Shown: positions 51,199 through 60,523 of the stretch, in pieces
Numbering within the stretch: position 1 is the first letter of the stretch
Layout: each line of letters begins with the position of its first letter
Notes under the pieces: generated by a model
Database searches by the model: none
What the model saw: only the letters and a program-made list of their open reading frames with translations
What the model was told of the DNA's origin: nothing
Position numbers and translations under genes: made by a program
From: Candidatus Anammoxibacter sp.
Lineage (GTDB): Bacteria > Planctomycetota > Brocadiia > Brocadiales > Anammoxibacteraceae
Direction of reading: 5' to 3'
NCBI GenBank assembly: GCA_021777105.1
Contig: JAIQZQ010000095.1
Coordinates: 51,337 to 115,336 of the forward strand
DNA length: 64,000 nucleotides

Positions 51199-53751
51199 AT
51201 GAAGCAAAAAATAGAAAATTTCTTTACAGAAAAAGCTGTTTTAGCGGTTCGGGGGGCTATTGAAGCGTCCGAGGGCTGCGAAATATTTTTTCTGGGCAAG
51301 CCTGATTCAAATAAGGTGGTTGAATATGTCGAGGTTCTTGCAAGGGGGAACAGCCGCGCCGCCCCCGCTATTTTTCAAACCGCAACCCACGGCGACATTG
51401 TTGCCCATAATCATCCAGGCGGCGATCTCACGCCATCAGACGCGGATGTAAATATAGCCGCAGAGTTTGCCCTAAAAGGCGTTGGATTTTACATAATTGA
51501 CAATAGCGCAAAACATATAAACGTGGTCGTCAAACTGTTTGATAAAAAACAGACCCGCAAACTGAACGTTAATGAGTTGAAGTCTGTTTTTGAAGAAGGC
51601 GGATTTTTAGGCCGTAAGCTTAAGGGGTTTGAGGTTCGCAAGCAACAAACGGATATGCTTGAAAATGTCGCAAACTCGTTTAACAACAATAAAATCTCCA
51701 TTATTGAGGCCGGCACCGGCACCGGCAAATCGCTGGCATACCTCCTGCCCTCCGTCTATTGGAGCGTAAATAACCAAGAGCGTGTTGTTGTTTCCACAAA
51801 CACAATTAACCTGCAAGAGCAGTTGATAAGCAAAGACATCCCTATTTTAAAGCGGAGCCTGCCGTTAAAATTTAAAGCCGTTCTGATTAAAGGCAGGAAC
51901 AATTACGCTTGTTTGCGCAAGGCGGGATGTTTAAGGGAAGACGGGCAACTTTTGCTTGAAACAGCCGGCAATCAACAACTAGTCCAACTTCTGAACTGGA
52001 TGAATAAAACAAACGACGGCAGCAGGGAGGACCTCGCTTTTACCGTTGCCCCGGATGTTTGGGAGATGGTTCAATGCGAGGATGACCAGTGCTCCCGCGT
52101 AAAGTGCCCGTTTTTTACAAAATGTTTTTTCTACAGCGCAAGGCGCGAAGCCGCAAGCGCGGACATCCTTGTGGCAAACCATCATTTGCTGGTAGCCGAT
52201 ATAGGTTTGCGCAAGGCCATGGATAATTACAGCGCCACAACAATACTTCCCCCGTTTAAAAAAGTTGTAATCGACGAGGCCCATAACATTGAAGAAGTGT
52301 TTACCTCATGTTTTGGAGTTAACATCACAATATACCGCATACTAAAGACGCTTCGCAGGCTGCAAAGCTCAAAAGAGGCCTCAAGAGGCCTGTTCAGCTA
52401 TTTGGTCTTTAAGCTTCAAAAAGAGAGGCTCCTTATTGACCCGAACCAGGCATGGGATATTGAAAAATTTATTAATGAAAAGGCCTTGCCCGCATGGGAT
52501 GAGTTGCATACATTTTCGCTTGAAACTTTTAGCTCCATGGCGGAGACAATTGTTTTGCGTTTAAAAGTGGATTTGAGCCAAAACGAGGAGTTAAAGACCC
52601 GCATTGATGAAAAATTTGTTAAGAATCCTCTTTGGGAATGCGACATAATCAAGCCAATCCGAGCGCTGATTGAGAAGTTTTACCGGTTTATCCCGGTTCT
52701 CAACCAACTGCTCGCAAAAGTCAAATATTTGCCTGACAAGGCCCAAGTCAAGTTTGCCTCAATAAAACTGGATATTAAATCCTGCAAAGGCAGGCTGCAA
52801 AGCGTTGCCGATGATATGGCGGTGTTCATAGAGCCGGTAAATTTTGAAAAAAAAGACGAAGCCATGCTTTGCAGGTGGTTTGAGATTAAAAACGGCAAAA
52901 ACGGCAAGGCCATTAAATTCTGCCATACACCTATTAACATTTCAAAAGATATGAAATCATATGTGTATGACAAATTCGACACAATTGTGTTAACCTCCGC
53001 CACCCTGGCCATAAATAAAAATTTTAATTTCTTTAAACAAAGGACGGGCCTGGATCTGGTAAACGCAAACAAACTGGCGGAAAAATATCTTGAGTCCCCT
53101 TTTGATTACGAGCATCAATCGTTTGTAGGCGTGCCGATTGATATAGCATATCCCAACGAAGGCCCTTTTGCCGGCGACCTGAAACGCCTCATTCTTCAAT
53201 CAATTACAACGTCCGGCGGCAAGGCTCTTGTCCTTTTTACCTCGTACAGTTTGTTAAGCTCGGTTTTTAATGGCTTGCAACGGCAAATTGCGTCTCTTGG
53301 CTACACATGTCTCAGGCAGGGCGACGATTCCAGACACAGGCTGCTTGAAAGCTTTAAAAAGGATAAAACCTCAATCCTCTTTGCAACCGACAGCTTTTGG
53401 CAGGGCATTGATGTAAAAGGCGACGCCCTAGAGTGCGTAATAGTAACCAAGCTCCCGTTCCGCGTGCCGACCGAGCCTATTGTCCAGGCCCGCGCCGACT
53501 ATATAAAACAGCAAGGCGGCGATCCTTTTAATGAATACGCATTGCCCATTGCCGCAATAAAATTTAAACAGGGCTTCGGCAGGCTCATAAGAAGTCGTGA
53601 AGATAGAGGCGCGGTATTGATATTTGATAAAAGGATTGCCACCAAAGGGTACGGTTCCATGTTCCTAAACTCCCTCCCCAAAGTCCACACAACAAAAGAT
53701 CGAACAGAAATGGTGTTTAAAGAGATGGAAGAGTTTTTTCAGAAAGAGTGA
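51199..53751 (+). CDS. DinG/XPD-like helicase fused to an N-terminal JAB/MPN protease-like domain
   Basis: The 850-residue protein has, at residues 1-115, a RadC/JAB-like domain with the JAMM metal motif H70-N-H72-P, S80 and D83 and a candidate catalytic Glu28. From about 150 it is a superfamily 2 Fe-S helicase: Walker A EAGTGTGKSLAYLLP near 171, four Cys (CLRKAGC, then CSRVKC with PFFTKC) that could bind a [4Fe-4S] cluster, the box VIDEAHNIEEVF, and C-terminal motifs LFATDSFWQGIDVKG and QGFGRLIRSREDRG. DinG proteins unwind DNA from 5' to 3', including R-loops and G-quadruplexes. The JAB part may process a modified protein or act as a structural module. It stands alone, ATG start. Confidence 0.88.
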   Translation: MKQKIENFFTEKAVLAVRGAIEASEGCEIFFLGKPDSNKVVEYVEVLARGNSRAAPAIFQTATHGDIVAHNHPGGDLTPSDADVNIAAEFALKGVGFYIIDNSAKHINVVVKLFDKKQTRKLNVNELKSVFEEGGFLGRKLKGFEVRKQQTDMLENVANSFNNNKISIIEAGTGTGKSLAYLLPSVYWSVNNQERVVVSTNTINLQEQLISKDIPILKRSLPLKFKAVLIKGRNNYACLRKAGCLREDGQLLLETAGNQQLVQLLNWMNKTNDGSREDLAFTVAPDVWEMVQCEDDQCSRVKCPFFTKCFFYSARREAASADILVANHHLLVADIGLRKAMDNYSATTILPPFKKVVIDEAHNIEEVFTSCFGVNITIYRILKTLRRLQSSKEASRGLFSYLVFKLQKERLLIDPNQAWDIEKFINEKALPAWDELHTFSLETFSSMAETIVLRLKVDLSQNEELKTRIDEKFVKNPLWECDIIKPIRALIEKFYRFIPVLNQLLAKVKYLPDKAQVKFASIKLDIKSCKGRLQSVADDMAVFIEPVNFEKKDEAMLCRWFEIKNGKNGKAIKFCHTPINISKDMKSYVYDKFDTIVLTSATLAINKNFNFFKQRTGLDLVNANKLAEKYLESPFDYEHQSFVGVPIDIAYPNEGPFAGDLKRLILQSITTSGGKALVLFTSYSLLSSVFNGLQRQIASLGYTCLRQGDDSRHRLLESFKKDKTSILFATDSFWQGIDVKGDALECVIVTKLPFRVPTEPIVQARADYIKQQGGDPFNEYALPIAAIKFKQGFGRLIRSREDRGAVLIFDKRIATKGYGSMFLNSLPKVHTTKDRTEMVFKEMEEFFQKE

Positions 53752-53879
53752 TTGCCTGCCCAGGTACTCAAAGGTTTTTGAGGTTATGAGTATTGCAAAT
53801 ATTTTAATTATAAAGAAATTTGCATTTTAAGCCCAATGGTATCAATGGCTTATGTCAAAATAAAAGATTGTTGTCCTAA

Positions 53880-53955
53880 CCCCAAAGGGGTGATTTAATA
53901 TAGCCCAGGGCAACGCCCTGGGAAACAAGGTTAAATATTTCAGCCCTGTAAGGGC
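53880..53955. repeat. Palindrome cluster, REP-like
   Basis: Three small perfect hairpins in 76 bp: CCCCAAAGGGG (53880-53890), CCCAGGGCAACGCCCTGGG (53904-53922) and GCCCTGTAAGGGC (53943-53955), with the spacer word GATTTAA after the first and third. The pattern is like repetitive extragenic palindromes found in many environmental bacteria. It lies between the convergent helicase and SemiSWEET-like genes and may also stop transcription. Confidence 0.65.
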
Positions 53956-53972
53956 GATTTAAATTTTCTTGC

Positions 53973-54245
53973 TCAGTTTAAATCTCTATACTTTCTTTTA
54001 TAAATATAACGCAACACGAGCACTGTCGAGCTTAATGTCAACCCTGCAACGTTTGCGGCAATAATTATCCAGTCATTTAAGTGTATACCATATAATATCC
54101 ACATTATCATCCCAAATAATATAAGCGAATACATTCCCGGCGACACGTCCTCAAGTCTCTTAGTCTTAACCCCTTTAATAATTTGCGGGATAAACCCCGA
54201 AGTCACGGTAATCGAAGCAAGCAACCCAATAATAGTCCAAATCAT
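53973..54245 (-). CDS. SemiSWEET/PQ-loop membrane protein
   Basis: A 90-residue protein with three predicted helices and the PQ motif in SGFIPQIIKGVKTK (Pro20-Gln21). SemiSWEETs are half-size sugar transporters that work as dimers in the inner membrane; other small PQ-loop proteins carry other solutes. The DVSPGMYSLILFGMIMWILY segment is typical. The gene is alone on the minus strand. Confidence 0.85.
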   Translation of the reverse strand: MIWTIIGLLASITVTSGFIPQIIKGVKTKRLEDVSPGMYSLILFGMIMWILYGIHLNDWIIIAANVAGLTLSSTVLVLRYIYKRKYRDLN

Positions 54246-54489
54246 ATCTATCTTCCCTGTTTAATTTCTAAAAATAATTTGGTATTTTATCCCGGTCGGC
54301 GCAATCATGCAACACAAATTGAAAGGCCCTTTTAGTTATTTATATAAATTTTTGGTTGCGGCTTTTGGCCGGTATTATATAATTAACACTTAAAAAATGC
54401 TGTCTATTTTTTTACTTGCCTGGAAACAGCGTCAAAACCGCTATCTCTCTATTTTACAACTATTTGTCATTTAACTGATAAACGGAATC

Positions 54490-55950
54490 ATGAAAAACTT
54501 TGAAAATATGGCGCAAAAAATGCTCAACAAAAGTCTTTCACCTGTTCCGCATGAACTAAACGACCTTGACTGGAAAGTAAATATTTCGTCAAATAAAAAA
54601 CGGCTTGCCAACCACATTTCCGCATTTGCAAATTACGCGGGCGGCGGTATATTGGCTTATGGCATTGATGATAAAACAGGCAATGTAATAGGGGTTGACA
54701 AAGCGGCCGCGGATGAAATAGTTAAAAAACTAGCCAATATTGCCCGCGATGGACTTGACCCGGTTGTTCAGATTAAACATTCAATAATTGAATATCGGGG
54801 AAAACCGGTCCTTGTCGTGCAGGTTAAAGAATCAGCGATAAAACCGGTTCATTTAAGAAATGCGACAATAGAAGATAGTTTTATCCGTTCCGGCGGAACT
54901 ACGCGCAAAGCGTCACGGCATGAAATCGGCGCATTGATGTTGAACAGCAAGACTTTGCGGTGGGAAGAACTAAACGCATCAAAATTGTTTCCGGCAACCA
55001 AAGCTCTAACTTGCCTTGACTATCAATCCATAGGCGGTCTGTTGGGAAAGCCGCTTCCCGATGACCCGGATGAGTTGTTAAATTGGCTGGAAAATGAAAA
55101 GATGGTTAAAAGCGTTAACGATTCCGGCTATTATATAACTAATTTTGGGGCTATAGCGGCCGCCGTCGACCTGAACGATTTTGATGATATTAAGCGAAAA
55201 GCTCTCAGGATTATTCGTTATAAAGGATTGAATAAAACAGAGACTGAAAAAGAATTTCCAGATCAAAAAGGATATGCCATTGGGTTTAATGCGCTGATAC
55301 AAATGTTAAAAATTGTATTGCCGTCCAGTGAAGTTATAAAAGAGGCATTACGAATGGAAACAACCATGTATCCGATCAAAGCTCTTCGCGAACTTATTGC
55401 AAACGCCTTAATCCATCAGGATTTTACTGTTCGCGGCGCCGGCCCAATGGTGGAGATCTTTGACAACAGGATTGAGATCACAAGCCCAGGCAAATTATTG
55501 CCGACTCAAAAAATCGACCGTTTAATAGGCGCAGTGCCCGAATCTCGAAACGAAATCCTGGCATCCGCATTCAGGAGATATAACATCTGCGAAGAGCGCG
55601 GTTCCGGCCTTGCCAAAGCAGTAACTGAAATTGAACTGTTTGGCCTGCCACCGCTTTATTTTGAAGAAGGCGAAAACTATTTTAGAGTTATAATGTATTC
55701 GCCTAAATCGTTCGCAGAGTTATCTGTTCGCGAAAGAATTGACGCATGTTATCAACACGCGGTTATTAAACATATTTCACGCAGCTCCTTAACAAATACA
55801 TCTCTTCGTAAACGGCTAAAAATGAATGAGAAACAAAGGCCAATGGTTTCGCGGATTATAAAAGACGCTGTGAAAAATGGCTATATAAAGGCTAGAAATA
55901 TTGAAAATAAATCCTCTAAATTTGCCGAGTACATTCCATATTGGGCTTAA
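54490..55950 (+). CDS. AlbA_2/Schlafen-type ATP-binding regulator-like protein
   Basis: A 486-residue protein with an N-terminal AlbA_2 (Schlafen-like) domain (LANHISAFANYAGGGILAYG, DSFIRSGGTTRKASRHEI), then an HATPase_c_4-like region from about 285 (LRELIANALIHQDFTVRG, PMVEIFDNRIEITSPGKLL, RNEILASAFRRYNICEERGS), and a C-terminal winged-helix segment (TSLRKRLKMNEKQRPMVSRI). Proteins of this layout are widespread, often called ATP-dependent DNA-binding regulators or linked to phage defence islands, but their action is mostly unproven. No defence gene lies nearby. Starts at ATG 54490. Confidence 0.87.
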   Translation: MKNFENMAQKMLNKSLSPVPHELNDLDWKVNISSNKKRLANHISAFANYAGGGILAYGIDDKTGNVIGVDKAAADEIVKKLANIARDGLDPVVQIKHSIIEYRGKPVLVVQVKESAIKPVHLRNATIEDSFIRSGGTTRKASRHEIGALMLNSKTLRWEELNASKLFPATKALTCLDYQSIGGLLGKPLPDDPDELLNWLENEKMVKSVNDSGYYITNFGAIAAAVDLNDFDDIKRKALRIIRYKGLNKTETEKEFPDQKGYAIGFNALIQMLKIVLPSSEVIKEALRMETTMYPIKALRELIANALIHQDFTVRGAGPMVEIFDNRIEITSPGKLLPTQKIDRLIGAVPESRNEILASAFRRYNICEERGSGLAKAVTEIELFGLPPLYFEEGENYFRVIMYSPKSFAELSVRERIDACYQHAVIKHISRSSLTNTSLRKRLKMNEKQRPMVSRIIKDAVKNGYIKARNIENKSSKFAEYIPYWA

Positions 55951-56541
55951 ATTATTAGGTTGAAATAACCTGAAACTTTCGAGCATTTAGACGTCAAATT
56001 ATCCTGATTTTATGGGATTACGGCAATAAATGCACAGATGTTTTGCTTGCTTCGGAACAGGCCGAAAAACGTAAGTTGTTATATATCAATGGATTGTTGT
56101 TTAACTGAAGAACGGAATTGCGGGAAATGCTTATCAGGCGCGTCTTATTTTTGTATCTATATAAATTGTTCAATTTTTCCGTGCCCTTAATACGGTTTTA
56201 AAATAAAAAAAGCCCCTTTAATAGTTTTTTTTTACTCCACCACGAAAGGCAGCATGTGATTACTGATAATTTTATTATATTCTGTTAGTTTAAGTTTTCA
56301 ATTAATTTTAGCCAATACATTCCAACAATATGATTGCTGAGCAATAAAGCTTCGCTTTTCTTCTTAAATCTGTGAAACCATGTTAAATTAATGAAAATCT
56401 GTGTTCCCGCATTTGCTTTTACAAACCTTAATAATCCGAGCCGGCCATGTCGTTTCTCCCTAGTTTGCCGCTGGTTTAACGATCCGGGTTTTGATAAAAT
56501 AGAGTATTCAATTTTATTAAGAAATCCACAGGGATTACGTT
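55951..56541. other. Non-coding gap of about 590 bp
   Basis: The gap starts with a small hairpin AGGTTGAAATAACCT right after the AlbA_2 gene. At 56099-56118 a 19-bp stretch (TTTAACTGAAGAACGGAAT) repeats, with two changes, the sequence just before the AlbA_2 start (54470-54488). The rest is AT-rich with no gene. CAGGGATT before 56542 is the MgtC ribosome site. Confidence 0.4.
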
Positions 56542-57234
56542 ATGGGCGAACATACAATTACAATTATTATCAGGCTTGCTTTTGCGCTTTTGGCCGGGGG
56601 GCTTATTGGGGTTGAGCGGGCGTATAACGGCCGACCGGCGGGGTTGCGGACGCACTCGCTGGTTTGTGTTTCATCTTCTCTTTTAATGCTGTTTTCCGTG
56701 TTTCAATGGAAGTTGTTGGATGGCGCGCCTTTTGAAACGTTGCGCGTTGATCCGACAAGAATGGCTCAGGGGATTATGACGGGCATAGGTTTTCTGGGGG
56801 CCGGAGTTATTATGAAGGAGAAGTTTTCCATCAGGGGCCTTACAACCGCAGCTTCAATATGGATGACGGCGTCGGTAGGCGTTATTATCGGCATGGGGTT
56901 TTATCTCGCGGCCGGTATTTCCACGTTTATTACACTGGTTGTGTTAAGCTCATTTGGATGGCTTGAGCGTAAATTGCCCTCCTTAAAATACGCCAGGTTA
57001 AAATTAAGAATTAAGGGGAAAGATGTAATATCTAAAGATGAAATCCTCAAGCTGATTGAAAAACATGAAATTAAAGGGTTTAGCCCTAGTTATCATTTTA
57101 ATAATGAGACGGACTCTTTTTATTACCAGTTTAATATACGCGCAAGCAATCAGGACAATCTTTATAAGCTTGAAGAGTCGTTGCGTTCTATTAAAAATAT
57201 AGAGGAGTTCAGTGTTATACCGACCGGGGATTGA
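56542..57234 (+). CDS. MgtC/SapB family membrane protein
   Basis: A 230-residue protein. The first 140 residues hold about five helices with the MgtC motif FALLAGGLIGVERAYNGRPA, GLRTHSLVCVSS and GFLGAGVIMKEKFSIRGLTT followed by AASIWMTASVGVIIGMG. The C-terminal 80 residues form a soluble ACT-like domain (YYQFNIRASNQDNLYKLEES). MgtC proteins are linked to growth at low magnesium and to control of membrane potential and P-type ATPases; they are not themselves proven Mg transporters. Monocistronic. Confidence 0.9.
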   Translation: MGEHTITIIIRLAFALLAGGLIGVERAYNGRPAGLRTHSLVCVSSSLLMLFSVFQWKLLDGAPFETLRVDPTRMAQGIMTGIGFLGAGVIMKEKFSIRGLTTAASIWMTASVGVIIGMGFYLAAGISTFITLVVLSSFGWLERKLPSLKYARLKLRIKGKDVISKDEILKLIEKHEIKGFSPSYHFNNETDSFYYQFNIRASNQDNLYKLEESLRSIKNIEEFSVIPTGD

Positions 57235-57281
57235 CGGTCGGTTTGAATAAGGCAACTATTGAGCGTTATTTGGCGCGTCTA

Positions 57282-57386
57282 TACACACCCCTAAATTCCC
57301 TCTTATTAGAGGGGACTTTTGACTTAATTCCGTTTTAATCCACTCTAAAAAGAGGGGTGGCTGCTTAATTGCAGACGAAGTGTGTA
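57282..57386. repeat. Palindromic intergenic repeat
   Basis: About 105 bp bounded by ACACACCCCT (57283) and AGTGTGT (57379-57385). Inside are CCCTC/GAGGG, an AGAGGGGTGG arm that can pair with the left CCCC-rich end, and CTGC/GCAG around TTAATT. The element lies between the mgtC-like and SDR genes and codes for nothing. It looks like a mobile palindromic unit; only one copy is in the window. Confidence 0.6.
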
Positions 57387-57446
57387 AACCACGCTGAATG
57401 GTTACGAAATAAGTTTATTTATGATATTTAAAGAAAGGTTTCCAAT

Positions 57447-58199
57447 ATGATATTAGAGGGGAAAACAGCGGTAATTACAGGCGGTGGCTCTGGAATGGGC
57501 AGGGCTACTGCTTTGCTTTTTGCAAAAGAGGGGGCTGATGTTGTGATATCCGGCAGAACAGGGGAGAAGTTAACAGATGTGGCAAATGAGGTTAAAGATC
57601 AAACCGGCAAGGAGATCATGATTGCGCAAGGCGATGTGTCCGTGCGCGCAGACGCAAAGAGGTTGGCGGAAGAGACAATAAATAAATTTAATAAGATAGA
57701 CATCCTTATAAACAACGCGGGCATTTTCAGGTCGAATGAATTTAATGATACGGAGACGGATGAATGGAATGAGGTTATGAACACAAACCTCAACGGCGTT
57801 TTCTATGTGACCAAAGAGATACTGCCCTATATGCTTGAAAACAAAGGCGGCTCTATTATAAATATATCGTCAATACTTGGCATGGTTGCCGTGCCTAACA
57901 CGGCTGCATACAACACCTCTAAAGGAGGTGTTGTGTTGTTTACTAAAAGCCTTGCGGTTGAGTATGCCGGCAGGAATATCAGGGCCAATTGCATCTGTCC
58001 CGGGCTTGTGGCGACACCGATGACTAAAGATTTTATGGCGCAAAAGGAAGTTATGGCCGAGATAATTAAGGATTACCCAATGGGGCGTTTCGGCAAAGCG
58101 GAAGATATCGCATACCCGTGTCTGTTTTTTGCCGCGGATTGGTCGTCGTGGATAACTGGAGCTGTCTTGCCTGTTGACGGCGGGTATACCGCCAAGTAA
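57447..58199 (+). CDS. Short-chain dehydrogenase/reductase (FabG-like)
   Basis: A 250-residue classical SDR. The NAD(P) site is TGGGSGMGRATALLFA (TGxxxGxG), followed by NNAGI near 90, the catalytic Ser of INISSILG, and Y-x3-K in AAYNTSKGG. The PGLVATPM segment and the C-terminal GAVLPVDGGYTAK are also typical. SDRs of this branch act on 3-oxoacyl groups, sugars or steroids; the substrate is open. It is convergent with the acetolactate-synthase-like gene. ATG start with AAAGG upstream. Confidence 0.9.
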   Translation: MILEGKTAVITGGGSGMGRATALLFAKEGADVVISGRTGEKLTDVANEVKDQTGKEIMIAQGDVSVRADAKRLAEETINKFNKIDILINNAGIFRSNEFNDTETDEWNEVMNTNLNGVFYVTKEILPYMLENKGGSIINISSILGMVAVPNTAAYNTSKGGVVLFTKSLAVEYAGRNIRANCICPGLVATPMTKDFMAQKEVMAEIIKDYPMGRFGKAEDIAYPCLFFAADWSSWITGAVLPVDGGYTAK

Positions 58200-58218
58200 A
58201 TTTCGTTTGATGAATAAA

Positions 58219-58303
58219 ATTTCGAATATCGAACAAGGAGCAATGAATGGCGAAGTATAAAAAAACTTCACAATTCGGCATTCCTTCTTCGATATTCCGA
58301 ACC
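58219..58303. repeat. Fold-back palindromic repeat between convergent genes
   Basis: GAATATCGAACAAGGA (58224-58239) pairs with TCCTTCTTCGATATTC (58282-58297) with one mismatch, and an inner GAAGT/ACTTC stem surrounds an A-rich loop. The whole 85 bp can fold into one long hairpin. Placed between the ends of the SDR and acetolactate-synthase-like genes, it could work as a bidirectional terminator. Confidence 0.65.
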
Positions 58304-58349
58304 ATTAACGCGAACATTCCGTAATCCAGCGCCTATGGCATACTTCCCC

Positions 58350-59993
58350 TTAATCAAATACGCATGACTTTACGCTAATCTCTTCAATTAAAATACGTTT
58401 GCTTTCAGAATAATCCACCGGAATCTCAACCACGTGAACGCCGTCCGTGTTCAGGCATTGGCGCAATGTTTCACCAATTTGATCAAACGATTCCACCCTG
58501 TGTCCAATTGCTCCGTAACTTTCAGCGTATTTAACAAAATCAGGATTTCCGTAATCAAGGCCAAAATCAGAAAATCCGTTATCAGCCTGTTTCCATTTGA
58601 TCATGCCGTAAGCGTTATCCCTTAGGATAGCAACAACAATGTTCATTTTTAACCGCACGGCGGTTTCAAGTTCCTGTGAGTTCATCATAAAACCTCCGTC
58701 GCCGCAAATCGCCATAACTTTTCTATCAGGAAGCGCCAGCTTAGCTCCCATTGCCGACGGAAGGCCGGCCCCCATGGTTGCCAGGGCGTTGTCGAGCAAA
58801 ACTGTGTTGGACATGTGGGCTTTGTAATTTCTTGCAAACCAGATCTTGTAGACCCCGTTGTCAAGCGCGATAATGCCGTCTGACGGCATAGCGTTTCGAA
58901 TAACAGATGTTAAATATCGCGGACAAAATGGAAACAGTGTGCGTGAGCTTCCCTCCTTAATATGGTTTTCTATCTCTTCTTTAACGCGGTTAAAATAACT
59001 GTATTCCCATGTTTTGTTTCCCTGTAGTTTTTCCGTCAAAAGCTCTACACTGCTTGCGATATCGCCTACTATTTCAAGTTGAGGGAAATAGACTTCGTCA
59101 AATAAAGCGCTGAAATTGTTAATATGAATAACTTTTGTTCCATTGCGCTCCATAAAAAACGGAGGTTTTTCAACAATGTCATGACCAATATTAATAATTA
59201 AATCAGCCCTGTCAATTGCGCAGTGCAGATAGTCGTTTTTAGAAACAGCGGCGGTTCCAAGATAGAGAGGGTTTCTTTCGTCTACAACACCTTTGCCCAT
59301 CTGTGTGTTAAAGAAATAGATACCGGTTTTGTCAATCAGTTTTGGAAGGGCGCGGCATACGCGATTACGGTTTGCGGCGGCGCCTATTAAAATAAGCGGC
59401 CTGTTGGATTGATTAATCATTGTCACGGCTTTGTCAATAGCGTATTCGTCAGGGCTTGGCCGGCTGACTTTAAATACGTCGTAAGGTTGATTTTCGCACT
59501 CTTCGGCCGCTACATCTTCCGGCAGCTCAATATGCACGGCTCCAGGCCGCTCTTCTTGCGCTGTTCTAACCGCCTGCCTGACCAATACCGGTATTTTATC
59601 ACCGTTTATTACCTGTTTAGTAAATTTGGTAAGTGGGCGCATCATCTCCACGATATCAAGTATCTGGAACATGCCCTGTTTGCTTTTGTTTATAGGTTTT
59701 TGGCCGGTTATCATCATCATCGGCATGGCGCCTAATTGCGCGTACGCCGCGGCTGTGACAAAATTAGTGGCCCCCGGGCCAAGCGTTGATAAACATACCC
59801 CTATCGAGCCTGTGAGACGGCCAATTGTCGCCGCCATAAAACCTGCGCTCTGCTCATGCCTCGTAAGAATAAGTTTAATGGTGGAGTTGCGCAATGATTC
59901 AAGAAAATGCAGGCTCTCTTCGCCTGGTATGCCGAAAATGTATTTAACGCCCTCATGCTCCAGCGAGCGCACAAAAAGATCGGAAGCTTTCAT
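58350..59993 (-). CDS. Acetolactate synthase-like ThDP-dependent enzyme
   Basis: A 547-residue ThDP enzyme with the three-domain AHAS/pyruvate-oxidase plan: the N-terminal domain has FGIPGEESLHF and the catalytic Glu47 in LTRHEQSAGFMA, then a central domain (RPLILIGAAANRNR), and the C-terminal ThDP/Mg motif ICGDGGFMMNSQELETA near 430-445 followed by RDNAYGMIKWKQ. It resembles the catabolic or stand-alone acetolactate synthase group; no small regulatory subunit gene is nearby. Condensation of two pyruvates is likely but benzoylformate-decarboxylase-like activities cannot be excluded. ATG start, minus strand, alone. Confidence 0.86.
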   Translation of the reverse strand: MKASDLFVRSLEHEGVKYIFGIPGEESLHFLESLRNSTIKLILTRHEQSAGFMAATIGRLTGSIGVCLSTLGPGATNFVTAAAYAQLGAMPMMMITGQKPINKSKQGMFQILDIVEMMRPLTKFTKQVINGDKIPVLVRQAVRTAQEERPGAVHIELPEDVAAEECENQPYDVFKVSRPSPDEYAIDKAVTMINQSNRPLILIGAAANRNRVCRALPKLIDKTGIYFFNTQMGKGVVDERNPLYLGTAAVSKNDYLHCAIDRADLIINIGHDIVEKPPFFMERNGTKVIHINNFSALFDEVYFPQLEIVGDIASSVELLTEKLQGNKTWEYSYFNRVKEEIENHIKEGSSRTLFPFCPRYLTSVIRNAMPSDGIIALDNGVYKIWFARNYKAHMSNTVLLDNALATMGAGLPSAMGAKLALPDRKVMAICGDGGFMMNSQELETAVRLKMNIVVAILRDNAYGMIKWKQADNGFSDFGLDYGNPDFVKYAESYGAIGHRVESFDQIGETLRQCLNTDGVHVVEIPVDYSESKRILIEEISVKSCVFD

Positions 59994-60169
59994 ATAATTA
60001 TTTCCCTAAAATATTAATAAATTCTGTTGGCTATAGCCGTGTGCTTTTAAAAATAGAGTTTAATTAGAACAAAAATCCAGGACATTGTAAATTTATTTTT
60101 AAGGCTTTAATTTCAGTAATAAAGCGTAATTGGGAGGTTTTTGCATTATTTTTAGAAAATATGCCGCTG

Positions 60170-60340
60170 TATAGTCGAATAAATCAGGTTTTCGAAAAAT
60201 AATATTTACGTATGGTTATATTCAACTGCAATGAAATAAAATCCTAAAGGGGAAATTCCAACAACCTCTGCTTGCCGGAGTTTAGGCTTTAGCCTTTTAT
60301 TCTTTGTCTAATTTGGAAAACCCTAATGCTTTTGAGTATA
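60170..60340 (+). repeat. MITE-like dispersed repeat, copy 2
   Basis: The 171 bp unit starts TATAGTCGAATAAATCAGG and ends ATGCTTTTGAGTATA, with the shared core AACAACCTCTG-CTTGCCGGAGTTTAGGC. It has the same orientation as copy 1 at 23481 and lies in the long gap upstream of the first TonB receptor gene. Sequence 59994-60169 before it shows no feature. Confidence 0.8.
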
Positions 60341-60523
60341 GATTTCTTTCCGAGCCATAACATTGTCAACTCTGGAATGGTCACCGTAAAATAAAGGTTA
60401 CGGTTTTAAGCGCTAAAACTATCAAATTTTATCAAAAAACCGGAAATTTTTTTGTTTTAATATTTTGCCTGTTATTTAATTTTTTATAGCTCCTAATACA
60501 ACAAAAAGCCATTAAATGGTTTT

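Noticed and set aside
53880..53955. CRISPR array
   Set aside because: The three hairpins differ from one another and no equal-length spacers or cas genes are present.
54490..55950. Phage-defence system around the AlbA_2 gene
   Set aside because: Neighbours are a SemiSWEET and an MgtC-like gene; no nuclease, methylase or other defence partner is present.
56391..56615. 74-residue open frame before the MgtC-like gene
   Set aside because: It overlaps the MgtC start in another frame, has no ribosome site and no family resemblance.
58350..59993. Anabolic ilvB
   Set aside because: No ilvN small subunit or other branched-chain gene is adjacent, so the biosynthetic role is not supported.
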